From Acidobacteriaceae bacterium (lineage in GTDB: Bacteria > Acidobacteriota > Terriglobia > Terriglobales > Acidobacteriaceae), in NCBI GenBank assembly GCA_025462735.1, contig JAOAPC010000020.1:1-64000 (forward strand): a DNA stretch of 64,000 nucleotides, given 5' to 3'. The translations under genes and the position numbers were made by a program. Under the pieces are notes generated by a model. The model saw only the letters and a program-made list of their open reading frames with translations, was not told where the DNA came from and did no database searches. Numbering within the stretch: position 1 is the stretch's first letter; each line of letters begins with the position of its first letter. This document shows, piece after piece, positions 53,117 through 62,063 of this stretch.

Positions 53117-54454
53117 TTACGGCAGCCTCTGTGCAATCGTCTTGGCGATGTCGTTGTAGATCACCATGGCAGCGAACAAGATCAGGAAGACAAATGCTGC
53201 CTGATAGATACGCTCCTTAATGGTGACGCTGATATCGCGGCCCATCAGGCTCTCGATGAATAGCAGCAGGATCACTCCGCCATCCATGATTGGGATCGGC
53301 AGCAGGTTGAAGATGCCCAGGTTCAGGCTGATGGCGGCACACAAGCCGAGAAGCGGCGTCCAGCCTTTCTCTTGGGCGGCAGCGCCAGTCTGTTGGGCAA
53401 TGCCAATCGGCCCAGAGACCGTCTTCAGAGAGGCTTTATGCTGAACCAGTTTTCCAACTAACTGAAGCAGAATCACTGAATAACGTTTGTTGTCGGCAAG
53501 GGAATGGCTAAACGCCTCCGGCAGCGACAACTTAGTCACCGTGGTTTGGTAGAAATTTCTGAACCCCAGGCGGTAATGTTTTTCGGTAGCGCCGGGAGTA
53601 TCCGCGAGAACCGGGACAACTGTGACATTGAGGGTACTGCCGGCTCGTTGAACCTCGAGCTGCAACGGCTTGTTCTTAGTTTGCTGAAGGCTCTCAATCA
53701 TTGCCTGAATTGACGGCACCGGCTGGCCATCCACGGAGATGATCTTGTCTTGCGGCTTTAAACCTGCTTTGGCCGCGGGCATGCCGGGTTCCAGGTCGCC
53801 TATGATTACTGGCTCATCGGGCGACCACCCCGCCGAACCCGCTCCTGAGGAGGTCACCGCCACAGGAACAACCGAACCTTCAATGTTCTGATCTCCCCGC
53901 TGCACCGCGAAACTGAGGGGCTGGTTCGCGCTCAGCAACTGCTTGATTTCCACCTGCTCCCAGGTTGGATTCTTGACACCATCGATCTGGACGATACGGT
54001 CTCCGGGTTTAATCCCCTGTTTTTCAGCAGGAGAACCGTGTTCCACCCAGCCCACAACGGCAGGCTGGTCCATGTACGAAGCGTGCTCGTAGTGAACCAT
54101 GTACACGGCGGTCAGTAGAACCACCGCCAGCAGAATGTTCATTACCGGGCCCGCAATTGCAATCAGGAAGCGGTGCCACCGAGGATGATTGAGGAACTCG
54201 CGAGGATCATCGGAGTGCTGATCCATCGGATTTTCGCCGCTCATCTTGACGTAGCCGCCAAAAGGAAGCGCGTTGATGCGGTAGTCGGTTTCGCCTCTGC
54301 GAAAGCCAAACAGTCGCTTGCCGAAGCCGATGGCGAACTGCTCCACCCGCACGCCCAGCAGCTTGGCCACGGCATAGTGGCCAAATTCGTGGATCAAGAC
54401 CATAAAACCGATGACAATGACGAAATAAAAGGCTGAAATGAAAAATTGATTCAT
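53117..54454 (-). CDS. rseP: RIP metalloprotease RseP (site-2 protease)
   Basis: A 445-residue intramembrane zinc protease that cleaves anti-sigma factors. HEFGH is at residues 22-26. Two PDZ-like regions cover about 105-190 ([28 protein letters not shown]) and 200-280 ([23 protein letters not shown]). The third zinc ligand is in [11 protein letters not shown]. Its position between dxr and ispG is common in bacteria. The stop is only about 30 bp from the ispG start. Confidence 0.94.
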   Translation of the reverse strand: MNQFFISAFYFVIVIGFMVLIHEFGHYAVAKLLGVRVEQFAIGFGKRLFGFRRGETDYRINALPFGGYVKMSGENPMDQHSDDPREFLNHPRWHRFLIAIAGPVMNILLAVVLLTAVYMVHYEHASYMDQPAVVGWVEHGSPAEKQGIKPGDRIVQIDGVKNPTWEQVEIKQLLSANQPLSFAVQRGDQNIEGSVVPVAVTSSGAGSAGWSPDEPVIIGDLEPGMPAAKAGLKPQDKIISVDGQPVPSIQAMIESLQQTKNKPLQLEVQRAGSTLNVTVVPVLADTPGATEKHYRLGFRNFYQTTVTKLSLPEAFSHSLADNKRYSVILLQLVGKLVQHKASLKTVSGPIGIAQQTGAAAQEKGWTPLLGLCAAISLNLGIFNLLPIPIMDGGVILLLFIESLMGRDISVTIKERIYQAAFVFLILFAAMVIYNDIAKTIAQRLP

Positions 54455-54463
54455 AAATATTGG

Positions 54464-55669
54464 TTAATTCTCTCGGGTCCCAACGCCGACGGGGGATTTT
54501 CCAGTTGCTCCCCGGGCAGCGATCTTGTCGCGGGCACTGGCTCTGGCCTTCTGGTCCACCGCCAGCACATCTTTAATAGATTCCAATTTGCCCACCGGCG
54601 TTTCAGAAACCACGTCTTCAATGAGTTTAGGGATCTCCTGAAACCGGATACTGCCCTCTAGAAACGCGGAAACCGCAACCTCGTCCGCGGCGTTCAGGGC
54701 AACTGTTTTGCCGCCTCCGGCGGTCGCAGCCTCATAGGCCAGGCGCAAACAAGGAAATTTTTCCACGTCGGGAGGGCAGAAATCGAGGTGCCGTAAGTCA
54801 CTGAGACTAAAGTTCAGATCGGAAGTTATACGCTCTGGATAAGTTAGCGCATACAAAATCGGAAGGCGCATGTCCGTGACCGAAAGCTGAGCAAGAATGC
54901 TGCCATCAACAAATTCGACCAGCGAATGAATCGTGGACTGCGGATGAACAATCACCGAAACCTGCTCCGCCGGAATGTTGAACAATCGGCAGGCTTCTAT
55001 CACCTCAAATCCCTTGTTCATCAGAGTCGCCGAGTCAATGGTGATCCGGTTCCCCATTTTCCACGTGGGGTGGTTCAAAGCCTGCTCCACTGTGATATCG
55101 GCAAATTTAGATTTCGGCGTATGTAGGAATGGGCCGCCGGAAGCAGTGAGCCAGATGCGCCGCACTTCCTCAATACGCCCCCCACGAAGGCATTGGTGGA
55201 CGGCATTATGTTCGCTGTCGATCGGAAGCAGCGGTTTGCCCTGCCGGCGGGCCTCCGCGGTAATGAGCTCTCCGGCAGCGACCAGACATTCTTTATTGGC
55301 AAGCCCAACAGTTTTGCCCGCACGAACCGCCTCGTATGTAGCTTCAAGTCCTGCGACGCCGACGATCGCACTCACCACAAAATCGACTTCCGGGTGGGTA
55401 GCGATGTTGACGTTTCCGGCGGCGCCATGAGTGACTTCAATTTCGGTGATCCCGGCAGATTTCAGTCGCGATTTCAGGTTTTGGGCATGAGACTCGGCAG
55501 AAACCGAGATCACACGCGGACGCCAGCGCTGGGCCTGCTCAAACGCAAGCTCTAGGTTGCGTCCCGCGGCCAGCGTGACCACCTGAAATCGATCCGGAAA
55601 CGATTCGACCACATTCAGGGTGCTGCGGCCGATGCTTCCCGTTGACCCCAAAATCGCGATGCGCTTCAT
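54464..55669 (-). CDS. dxr: 1-deoxy-D-xylulose 5-phosphate reductoisomerase
   Basis: A 401-residue NADPH enzyme of the MEP pathway. ATG at 55669 gives MKRIAILGSTGSIGRSTLNV, the usual NADPH-loop start, rather than an upstream ATG at 55711. Metal and substrate residues are in PIDSEHNAVHQCL, TASGGPF, DSATLMNKGFEVIEA and HPQSTIHSLVEF. It has 9 bp to rseP and probably forms one operon with rseP and ispG. The usual upstream cdsA and uppS genes are absent here. Confidence 0.95.
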   Translation of the reverse strand: MKRIAILGSTGSIGRSTLNVVESFPDRFQVVTLAAGRNLELAFEQAQRWRPRVISVSAESHAQNLKSRLKSAGITEIEVTHGAAGNVNIATHPEVDFVVSAIVGVAGLEATYEAVRAGKTVGLANKECLVAAGELITAEARRQGKPLLPIDSEHNAVHQCLRGGRIEEVRRIWLTASGGPFLHTPKSKFADITVEQALNHPTWKMGNRITIDSATLMNKGFEVIEACRLFNIPAEQVSVIVHPQSTIHSLVEFVDGSILAQLSVTDMRLPILYALTYPERITSDLNFSLSDLRHLDFCPPDVEKFPCLRLAYEAATAGGGKTVALNAADEVAVSAFLEGSIRFQEIPKLIEDVVSETPVGKLESIKDVLAVDQKARASARDKIAARGATGKSPVGVGTREN

Positions 55670-55792
55670 GGATGTAGATATGGTACTAGAAACAGTGTTC
55701 GAGGCTTTCACTGGCAGAATTCAGACGCTAGAGCCTTGCTCCGCGGTGACCCCCGTAACCGCGTGACAGCCTTAGGGCAAGGCCCGCAGTAG

Positions 55793-58369
55793 ATGCGATT
55801 TTATAATCGCGGCGTGGCCCAGCCATCCAAAGCCGGAGCGGCATTTCTGTTTCTCTTTGGCTTGCCGTTCTTTGGATTCGGGCTTTTTGCCGCATTCGCA
55901 TTTCTCTCCTCTTCGCCTTCAGTCCACAAGAGCGGCGACCCGATTGCTGGAGCGGTTTTTGCATTGGTTTTCGCGCTAATTGGCGCCGGGTTGATGGTCG
56001 GAGCCGTTTATGGATATCGGCGGCTCAAACAGGATCAAGCGATCAAAGAAGCCAATCCGAACTCTCCCTGGCTGTGGCGGTCTGATTGGGTGACCAACAG
56101 AGCTTTAAGTAGAAACCGCAATTCCATCTTTGGCTGGTGGATCGGGACCGTCTTAGTGAGCATGATTGCTGTGCCGATCCTGACCACGAATCTTCCACCC
56201 TTGCTCCGGAATTCCGATCCGAAGGCGCTCATCCTAATTGGCTTTTGCCTATTTCCTTTGATTCTCCTGGCCGGAGCGCTGCGTGCCACTCTGCGTCGCG
56301 AATTTTACGGCAATACTTATTTCGAGTTCAGTTCGCTGCCGTTCTCCCCGGGCAAGCGTGCTGCCGGACAGATTCACCTTCGGCTGAACACGTCAGCCTC
56401 GCACGGCATAGACCTGCGGCTTTCCTGCATCCGCCGCATCGTGACCGGGTCAGGAAAAGAACAGAGCACGAACGAAATTGTGCTTTGGCAAGACCAGAAG
56501 AATGTGCCACAAACCGCATTAGCCGTAGTGCCGATTGGCACCGCGATTCCCGTGGACTTCGGTATTCCTCAGGATGCCTACGAAACCAACCACGACGAAT
56601 CTCGGGACCAGTTGCTCTGGGTGTTGCACGCTCAAGCCGATGTCCCGGGCATTGACTATTCGGACGATTTTGAAATTCCTGTTTTTCGCTCGGGACCCAA
56701 GACCGCACAGGCGGAAAATCCGGGTGCAAACTTCAAATCCGGATTCGCCTCCTCGTTTAGTGGTTCCGCGGCGGCGGGCACGGCTCCGGCATTCGAATCG
56801 GATTCCAGCGAGGTGTCCGCACCGGTTAATCCGAAGGTCGTGGTCTCGACAACAAGCGATGGATCGACGGAATTCTACTTCCCTGCATTTCGCAACCGGA
56901 ATCAGACATTTGGGTTGTTTTTGTTCACCTCGATTTGGACGGGTGTTGTCTATTTCCTTGCGCATTCGCGAGCGCCTTGGTTTTTTGCCCTCGTATTCGG
57001 TTTGTTCGATCTGCTTCTAATTTACGGCTGTTTTCAGAATGCATTCGGAATTACGCGGATTGTGGTCGGCAACGGGAAAATAACTTGTCTGCAGAAAATA
57101 TTCGGCTCAGGCACAAGGCGCGAAATTCCATTCAGTGATGTTCAAGCGGTGGTCGCCGGCATGGGAATACAAAACACGAACGCGACCAATGGTTTTTATC
57201 GTGTGCGTGTGCAGACAAAAAGCGGTGGGAATTTCTCCCTCGTCGACAACATTGCCGATCGCCAGGAGGCGCGTTGGGTCGTCTCACAAATTGAGAAGCT
57301 CGCAGGGCTGAAAACGGACACGCATGTGGCTTTGCAAGATGCACTCGGTCACGATTACGCGCCCCCTCCGCAGCGCCAAACTTCCGGAGCGACAGTCACA
57401 CAGAGCGTCCGCCGTCCAAATAAAGTAGCGCTGCTGATTGGCTTATCGACGTTCGGCATGTGGACCGCCTTTGTTGTCTACAAAATGGTTGGCGTTCAAC
57501 CCTCGGTGCCTCGACAGGGCAACTCGGCTAGAGCCAAAGCTAGCGGGCGACAAAGTCTCCCTCGTGTGCACTACACCCCGCTCACCGATGATGATGTGCA
57601 GCGGCTGCAGCAGTTGCCTCCGCAGGAGCAAGCGGAGGAACTTCTTGACCGCGCAATTGGCCATGACCAGCGCGCGCTCGAGTTGTTCGAGCAGAATATC
57701 GGGTCACCAGATTGGCTCGGAAGGATCAAGCTGACCGACCGCATGAAAGAACTCGAAAGGCGCTCAGAGTATTCCACCGATCTGCGAGTTCGCTATGCGA
57801 ACGCCGATTTGAACTTATCCATGGATGGATGGGCCAAGACTGATGAAGCGGCCGAGCAACTGATCGAGCGCGCTCGTGCTGATGCCCATTACCGCGCGGC
57901 TGCGGCTTACTTTATGGGAATGCTGGCTGGCCGCGGCGTTGCTTACGATCGGCTCTATCCGGTATTGCTCGATTATGCGAAGCATGATCCCGATGCAACC
58001 GTGCGCGTGTGGGCAGTCGAAGGGATGCGTTATTTAGGGACCGATGAAGCCCTTGATCAACTCTTCGACTCGTTTGTAAGCGATCCTTCGAATCAGGTCC
58101 GCGACCGCGCAGGCTGCAACGTTTCCGATTGCGGCAACTTCAAACGCACGCAGCGAATGCGTATGGTTAGCAAGTTCATTTCGTTGGCGGCGGACCCGAG
58201 CACTTCGTCGCAGATGCGCAACTGGAGTTTCTTGGCGCTGCGCGAAATCACCGATGAGAATCTTCCGAATGACGTTTCAGCCTGGCAGACCTGGAACGAC
58301 GAACATGGTGCTGAAAAGCTTGCGCAGTTCGAGCAGGCCGACTGGTGGCAAGTTCGCGGCGACGAGTAA
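55793..58369 (+). CDS. Large membrane protein with C-terminal helical-repeat domain, unknown
   Basis: An 858-residue protein. Transmembrane helices lie near residues 17-40, 50-70, 105-130 and 145-165, and two more in the middle near 375-415. A beta-rich soluble stretch separates them. A third segment near 545-565 (VALLIGLSTFGMWTAFVVYK) leads to a C-terminal helical region about 600-858 with HEAT-like units (PDATVRVWAVEGMRYLGTDE, EALDQLFDSFVSDPSNQVRD). I do not recognise the family. It is divergent from dxr. No partner gene. Confidence 0.6.
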   Translation: MRFYNRGVAQPSKAGAAFLFLFGLPFFGFGLFAAFAFLSSSPSVHKSGDPIAGAVFALVFALIGAGLMVGAVYGYRRLKQDQAIKEANPNSPWLWRSDWVTNRALSRNRNSIFGWWIGTVLVSMIAVPILTTNLPPLLRNSDPKALILIGFCLFPLILLAGALRATLRREFYGNTYFEFSSLPFSPGKRAAGQIHLRLNTSASHGIDLRLSCIRRIVTGSGKEQSTNEIVLWQDQKNVPQTALAVVPIGTAIPVDFGIPQDAYETNHDESRDQLLWVLHAQADVPGIDYSDDFEIPVFRSGPKTAQAENPGANFKSGFASSFSGSAAAGTAPAFESDSSEVSAPVNPKVVVSTTSDGSTEFYFPAFRNRNQTFGLFLFTSIWTGVVYFLAHSRAPWFFALVFGLFDLLLIYGCFQNAFGITRIVVGNGKITCLQKIFGSGTRREIPFSDVQAVVAGMGIQNTNATNGFYRVRVQTKSGGNFSLVDNIADRQEARWVVSQIEKLAGLKTDTHVALQDALGHDYAPPPQRQTSGATVTQSVRRPNKVALLIGLSTFGMWTAFVVYKMVGVQPSVPRQGNSARAKASGRQSLPRVHYTPLTDDDVQRLQQLPPQEQAEELLDRAIGHDQRALELFEQNIGSPDWLGRIKLTDRMKELERRSEYSTDLRVRYANADLNLSMDGWAKTDEAAEQLIERARADAHYRAAAAYFMGMLAGRGVAYDRLYPVLLDYAKHDPDATVRVWAVEGMRYLGTDEALDQLFDSFVSDPSNQVRDRAGCNVSDCGNFKRTQRMRMVSKFISLAADPSTSSQMRNWSFLALREITDENLPNDVSAWQTWNDEHGAEKLAQFEQADWWQVRGDE

Positions 58370-58427
58370 GGGCATAAGCATTCGTCCGTCCTTCACACCG
58401 CAAAACTCCGTCGCGGAATCCAGGTAC

Positions 58428-58988
58428 TTAGGAGTGCGTGGCGAACCCTTTTCGCCGTTGTTCGCTGTAGCGGGACAGAGCGTCGCTGATCACCGGGTAA
58501 GCCTCGCCGGCTGGACGGATTTGGTCCACCTCAACCGCTTTGCCTTCAAGTTGCTTGTAGTCCTGGAAGAAGCGGCGCAGCATTAGCAGTCGGTGAGGCG
58601 GCATCTGAGCAGCTTCGGTGTAACTGTTGAACTCAGGATCTTTGGTGGCGACAGCGACGATCTTGTGGTCTTTTTTCCCCGAGTCGATCATGGTCATCAG
58701 ACCAATAGTCCGCGCATAAATCATGGTGAGCGGAACCACTGCCTCCTGGCACAACACCAGCACATCCAGAGGGTCGTCGTCTTCGGCGAGCGTTTGCGGA
58801 ATGAAGCCATAGTTCGCCGGATAATACACCGCCGAATAAAGCACGCGATCCAGCTTGATCAGACCACTATCTTTATCGAGTTCGTACTTCACGCTCGATC
58901 CGAACGGAATCTCAATGATGCTGTTGAACTCCTGTGGCAGCTTCCTGCCGGGAGTTACATCATGCCAGGGGTGGAGCATACGATTCAT
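58428..58988 (-). CDS. ppa: Inorganic pyrophosphatase, family I
   Basis: A 186-residue soluble enzyme splitting pyrophosphate to phosphate. [41 protein letters not shown] and [16 protein letters not shown] are diagnostic; the DDDPLDVLV cluster binds Mg2+. Full length for the bacterial class. It precedes the divergent ccmE gene by 54 bp. Confidence 0.94.
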   Translation of the reverse strand: MNRMLHPWHDVTPGRKLPQEFNSIIEIPFGSSVKYELDKDSGLIKLDRVLYSAVYYPANYGFIPQTLAEDDDPLDVLVLCQEAVVPLTMIYARTIGLMTMIDSGKKDHKIVAVATKDPEFNSYTEAAQMPPHRLLMLRRFFQDYKQLEGKAVEVDQIRPAGEAYPVISDALSRYSEQRRKGFATHS

Positions 58989-59042
58989 TGTAGCGGAACC
59001 CCAAGCTTGACCGTGTTTTAAGGGGCGAGTAGAGTTTTATTA

Positions 59043-59510
59043 ATGTCCCCGCAAACTGCTAAGTTCCTGAAGTTTGGCGGCGCCATGGTGATAATCCTGC
59101 TGGCGCTCGGATACCTTGCGTTTACCGGGGTGCAGGAGAGCAAGAGTTACTACGTCACCATCAAAGAATTGCGCGGCATGCGCGACGGCGCTTACTCGAA
59201 GCGCCTGCGGGTTGCAGGGAATGTCCGGCCAGGTTCAATCAAGCGCAGCGGAACAAATGTGAACTTCACGCTTGTCGAGAGTGACCAGATTCTGAACGTG
59301 GTCTACAACGGGACCGAACCACCACCCGACACGTTCAAGGACAATGCTCAAGCCCTGGCGGAGGGCAAGTTCGGGCGCGATGGTGTCTTCTACGCAAAGC
59401 AGATACAAGCCAAATGCGCATCGAAGTATGCGCCGCAACAGCAGACAACTCCTAATATGACTGCTGTCCCGCCTGCTACGGCTCCCGCAAACAACTCATC
59501 ACAGATGTAG
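59043..59510 (+). CDS. ccmE: Cytochrome c maturation protein CcmE, CxxxY variant
   Basis: A 155-residue periplasmic heme chaperone anchored by one helix (residues about 10-28). The OB-fold features RLRVAGNVRPGSIKRSG, FTLVESDQILNVVYNG and EGKFGRDGVFYAKQI match CcmE. The heme-binding His of the HxxxY motif is replaced: the segment reads KCASKY, with Cys125 and Tyr129, the CxxxY form known from the system I* CcmE of archaea and some bacteria. It starts a ccmE-A-B-C-D group. Confidence 0.9.
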   Translation: MSPQTAKFLKFGGAMVIILLALGYLAFTGVQESKSYYVTIKELRGMRDGAYSKRLRVAGNVRPGSIKRSGTNVNFTLVESDQILNVVYNGTEPPPDTFKDNAQALAEGKFGRDGVFYAKQIQAKCASKYAPQQQTTPNMTAVPPATAPANNSSQM

Positions 59511-59606
59511 TGTCTCGGCGCGTGCTCAGAGTTCACAGCCTGCTTTTTGCCTCTCCTAATCTCCGTTAATAGACCTCCGCAAGTGCTATAACAGTGCTTC
59601 TGATTC

Positions 59607-60281
59607 ATGGCCGAAATTCAACTCAATGACTACGCGGTCACCGCAGACGGTGTGGTCAAGCAATTCGGGCGTTTCGCCGCGCTCCGCGGAGTCACTGCCC
59701 ACTTCGCAGCTGGGAAGTTGTATGTAATCCTCGGCGACAACGGTGCAGGGAAAAGCACTCTGTTGCGAACAATTGCGGGACTGGCGCAGCCCACGCGCGG
59801 CACAATTTCGGTTCTGGGTACCACCAGTATAAAAAACCTGCGCGCTCAAATCGGCTACATGGCCCACCCCTCATTGCTTTATGACGAAATGAGCGGGATA
59901 GAAAACCTTCGCTATTTCGCCGGACTGTACGGTGTGCCAGAAGCAAGGTGCCGCGAGGCAATCGAGGCGGTGAATCTGGATCCCGATCTCGAGCGGCTCG
60001 TAGGTCAGTACTCGCAGGGAATGCGACAGAGAATGTCACTGGCGCGGGCCATTCTGAACGATCCCAAATTGTTGCTGCTTGACGAGCCTTTCTCGAATGT
60101 CGATTTCCGTTCCGCTCACGAAATGGCGGCGCTGTTGGCGAAGATACGCGACCGTCGGGAAACTTTATTCGTGGTGACTCATCAGCCGGGGCTGCTTCAG
60201 TCAATTGCAGATGAATTCGTTTACATGGAGGCCGGGAAAATTACCGATCGTAGTTCGAAGCTCCGGACGACCGAACAATGA
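59607..60281 (+). CDS. ccmA: Heme exporter ATP-binding protein CcmA
   Basis: A 224-residue ABC ATPase. Walker A is GDNGAGKST (residues 43-51), signature YSQGMRQRMSLARAIL, Walker B LLLLDEPFSNVD and the H-loop THQP. With CcmB and CcmC it drives release of heme-loaded CcmE. Its stop overlaps the ccmB start (60278-60281). Confidence 0.93.
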   Translation: MAEIQLNDYAVTADGVVKQFGRFAALRGVTAHFAAGKLYVILGDNGAGKSTLLRTIAGLAQPTRGTISVLGTTSIKNLRAQIGYMAHPSLLYDEMSGIENLRYFAGLYGVPEARCREAIEAVNLDPDLERLVGQYSQGMRQRMSLARAILNDPKLLLLDEPFSNVDFRSAHEMAALLAKIRDRRETLFVVTHQPGLLQSIADEFVYMEAGKITDRSSKLRTTEQ

Positions 60282-60952
60282 GCTTTCTCGAAATCACGCG
60301 AGCGACACTCGCCAAAGACATTCGCCTGGAGTGGCGCTCGAAGGACGCGATCAATGCCATGCTGTTTTTCGCGTTGCTAGTAGTCGTGATCTTCAGTTTC
60401 GCTTTTGATCCGACGGCGGAGGAATCGCGGAGGATCGCAGGCGGGTTGATCTGGGTGGCATTTTTGTTCGCGGCGGTGGTTGCTTTGAATCAGACCTGGG
60501 CACGAGAGCTGCGCAACCAGGTGCTCGATGCATATCGGGTATCGCCCGCGCCCGCGAATCCGTTATTTCTGGCGAAAGCGTTTGGGAATTTTATTTTCGT
60601 AAGCGTGCTCGAAGCGGTCATGACACCGTTGTTCGTCGCGTTCTATAAACTGCGGGTTCTCGGCCCAGCTTGGGAGCTCATTCCCATCGCGCTGCTAGGG
60701 ACGTGGGCACTGGTAATCAACGGCACGTTTTTCGCCGCAATTTCTTTGCGGACCCGGAGCCGCGAGATCATGCTGCCTCTGCTCTTGTTTCCCATTTCCA
60801 TCCCAGCTCTTTTAGGAATGGTGAATGCGACCACGGCAGTTCTGACCGGAGAAGAATCTGCACGGTTTTGGATCGCGCTGCTTATGGCGTATGATGTCGT
60901 CTTCACCACAGCATCTCTGCTGATGTTTGAGTTGGTTCTCGAAGCAGAATGA
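60278..60952 (+). CDS. ccmB: Heme exporter membrane protein CcmB
   Basis: A 224-residue protein with about six transmembrane helices. VAFLFAAVVALNQTWARELRNQVLDAY, PLFLAKAFGNFIFVSVLEA and LLFPISIPALLGMVNATTAVL are typical of CcmB. Overlaps ccmA and ccmC by four bases on each side, so the three are translationally coupled. Confidence 0.92.
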   Translation: MSFLEITRATLAKDIRLEWRSKDAINAMLFFALLVVVIFSFAFDPTAEESRRIAGGLIWVAFLFAAVVALNQTWARELRNQVLDAYRVSPAPANPLFLAKAFGNFIFVSVLEAVMTPLFVAFYKLRVLGPAWELIPIALLGTWALVINGTFFAAISLRTRSREIMLPLLLFPISIPALLGMVNATTAVLTGEESARFWIALLMAYDVVFTTASLLMFELVLEAE

Positions 60953-61635
60953 AGCGCGGCTTTACACTACTGGCCCTTGTCACTGCGCTCTTGCTCAGTT
61001 TTGCGCTCTATGAGGCGCTAATTGCCGCACCCACCGAGCAGACGATGGGCAATGTGCAACGCATCTTTTATTACCACGTGCCGTCCGCATGGACCGCGTT
61101 CGTCCTGTTTCTCATCAATTTTGTTTCCTCTATTGTTTACCTCATTCGTCGTAACCCGAAGGCCGACATACTCGCGCTGGTCAGCGCTGAGGTGGGAGTG
61201 GTCTTCTGCACGGTTGTCATTGTCACCGGTCCCATCTGGGCGAGGCCGGTGTGGGGAATTTGGTGGGCCCCCGGCGATATTCGCCTGACCACGACGCTTG
61301 TTCTGTGGCTGATCTACATTAGCTATCTCGTTCTTCGCCGATTTTCGACTAGCGGAAGAACTCCCGTGATCGCCGCGGTCGTCGCCATCTTTGGCGCGCT
61401 GGATGTGCCCCTGGTTTATTTTTCAATTTGGTTCTTCCGCACTCAGCATCCGTCCCCTGTAATCGGCGGCGGGGGCTCACTCGATCCGCGGATGGCGCGC
61501 GTGCTGCTGATCAACTGGGCGGCATTTATGTGCCTGGCTTGGCTGCTCTCCTGGACGCGCTACGAACTGGAAGTTGCCAAGCGCCAGGTCGAAGAAGCGC
61601 AGGCGCTCGAATCGCTGCTGGAGGGCTCGCGATGA
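60949..61635 (+). CDS. ccmC: Heme handling protein CcmC
   Basis: A 228-residue protein with six transmembrane helices. The WWD-type loop reads VWGIWWAPGDIRLTTTL (residues 101-117). YYHVPSAW (His43) and TQHPSPVI provide the two conserved heme-axial His. The usual WVWD after WW is replaced by APGD. CcmC presents heme to CcmE. It overlaps ccmD by four bases. Confidence 0.92.
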   Translation: MKRGFTLLALVTALLLSFALYEALIAAPTEQTMGNVQRIFYYHVPSAWTAFVLFLINFVSSIVYLIRRNPKADILALVSAEVGVVFCTVVIVTGPIWARPVWGIWWAPGDIRLTTTLVLWLIYISYLVLRRFSTSGRTPVIAAVVAIFGALDVPLVYFSIWFFRTQHPSPVIGGGGSLDPRMARVLLINWAAFMCLAWLLSWTRYELEVAKRQVEEAQALESLLEGSR

Positions 61636-61757
61636 AGTCGATGAATTATCTCTATGCCGCGTATATCGCGACCTGGGTCATTCATGGGACGTATCTAATG
61701 ATTCTCGCCCGCCAATATTCGCGAGTGCGCAAGGAGATGGAAAGTCTCCGCAAGTAA
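61632..61757 (+). CDS. ccmD: Small heme-exporter protein CcmD
   Basis: A 41-residue protein starting at the ATG of the ATGA overlap with ccmC. One transmembrane helix covers about residues 6-26 (LYAAYIATWVIHGTYLMILA) with a basic tail (RQYSRVRKEMESLRK), the usual CcmD layout. It ends the ccm run; no ccmF, ccmG or ccmH follows. Confidence 0.75.
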   Translation: MKSMNYLYAAYIATWVIHGTYLMILARQYSRVRKEMESLRK

Positions 61758-62063
61758 GCAGTCAGCAATCGGCATTCAGAGTTCACTTTCTTCCCCGTCG
61801 GCATCTCTGGATGAATTCCCCCGCATCAGACATGAAGAACCGCAAATCCACAATTCCGGATTCTAGGGGGCAAAACTTGACAGCCTATCCGTCAGATGTT
61901 TAAGTAATTACTTACTTTAAGCCATTCAGGTAGCGGGTGCGCAGGCCGGCAGGACAGCCAAACCGAATCCCTAACCAGGCATGCATCTCACCCGTTGGAG
62001 TGATCGCGCCTCAGGCGTTTTTCTCCCATACTTTCTCCATGAACCGGAACTCGGAGGGTTTTG
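61758..62063. other. Intergenic region between ccmD and the SBBP protein gene
   Basis: It contains one word-like repeat (GCAGTCAGCAATCGGCATTC near 61759) and a perfect 14-bp palindrome TAAGTAATTACTTA (61901-61914) next to a TTGACA (61877-61882). It ends with GGAGGG five bases before the ATG at 62064. Confidence 0.5.
61877..61914 (+). promoter_or_regulatory. Possible promoter with palindromic operator
   Basis: TTGACA (61877-61882) is a perfect -35. The expected -10 window falls on TTAAGT within the palindrome TAAGTAATTACTTA (61901-61914), which would let a regulator block polymerase. The -10 is weak (3 of 6). Confidence 0.3.
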
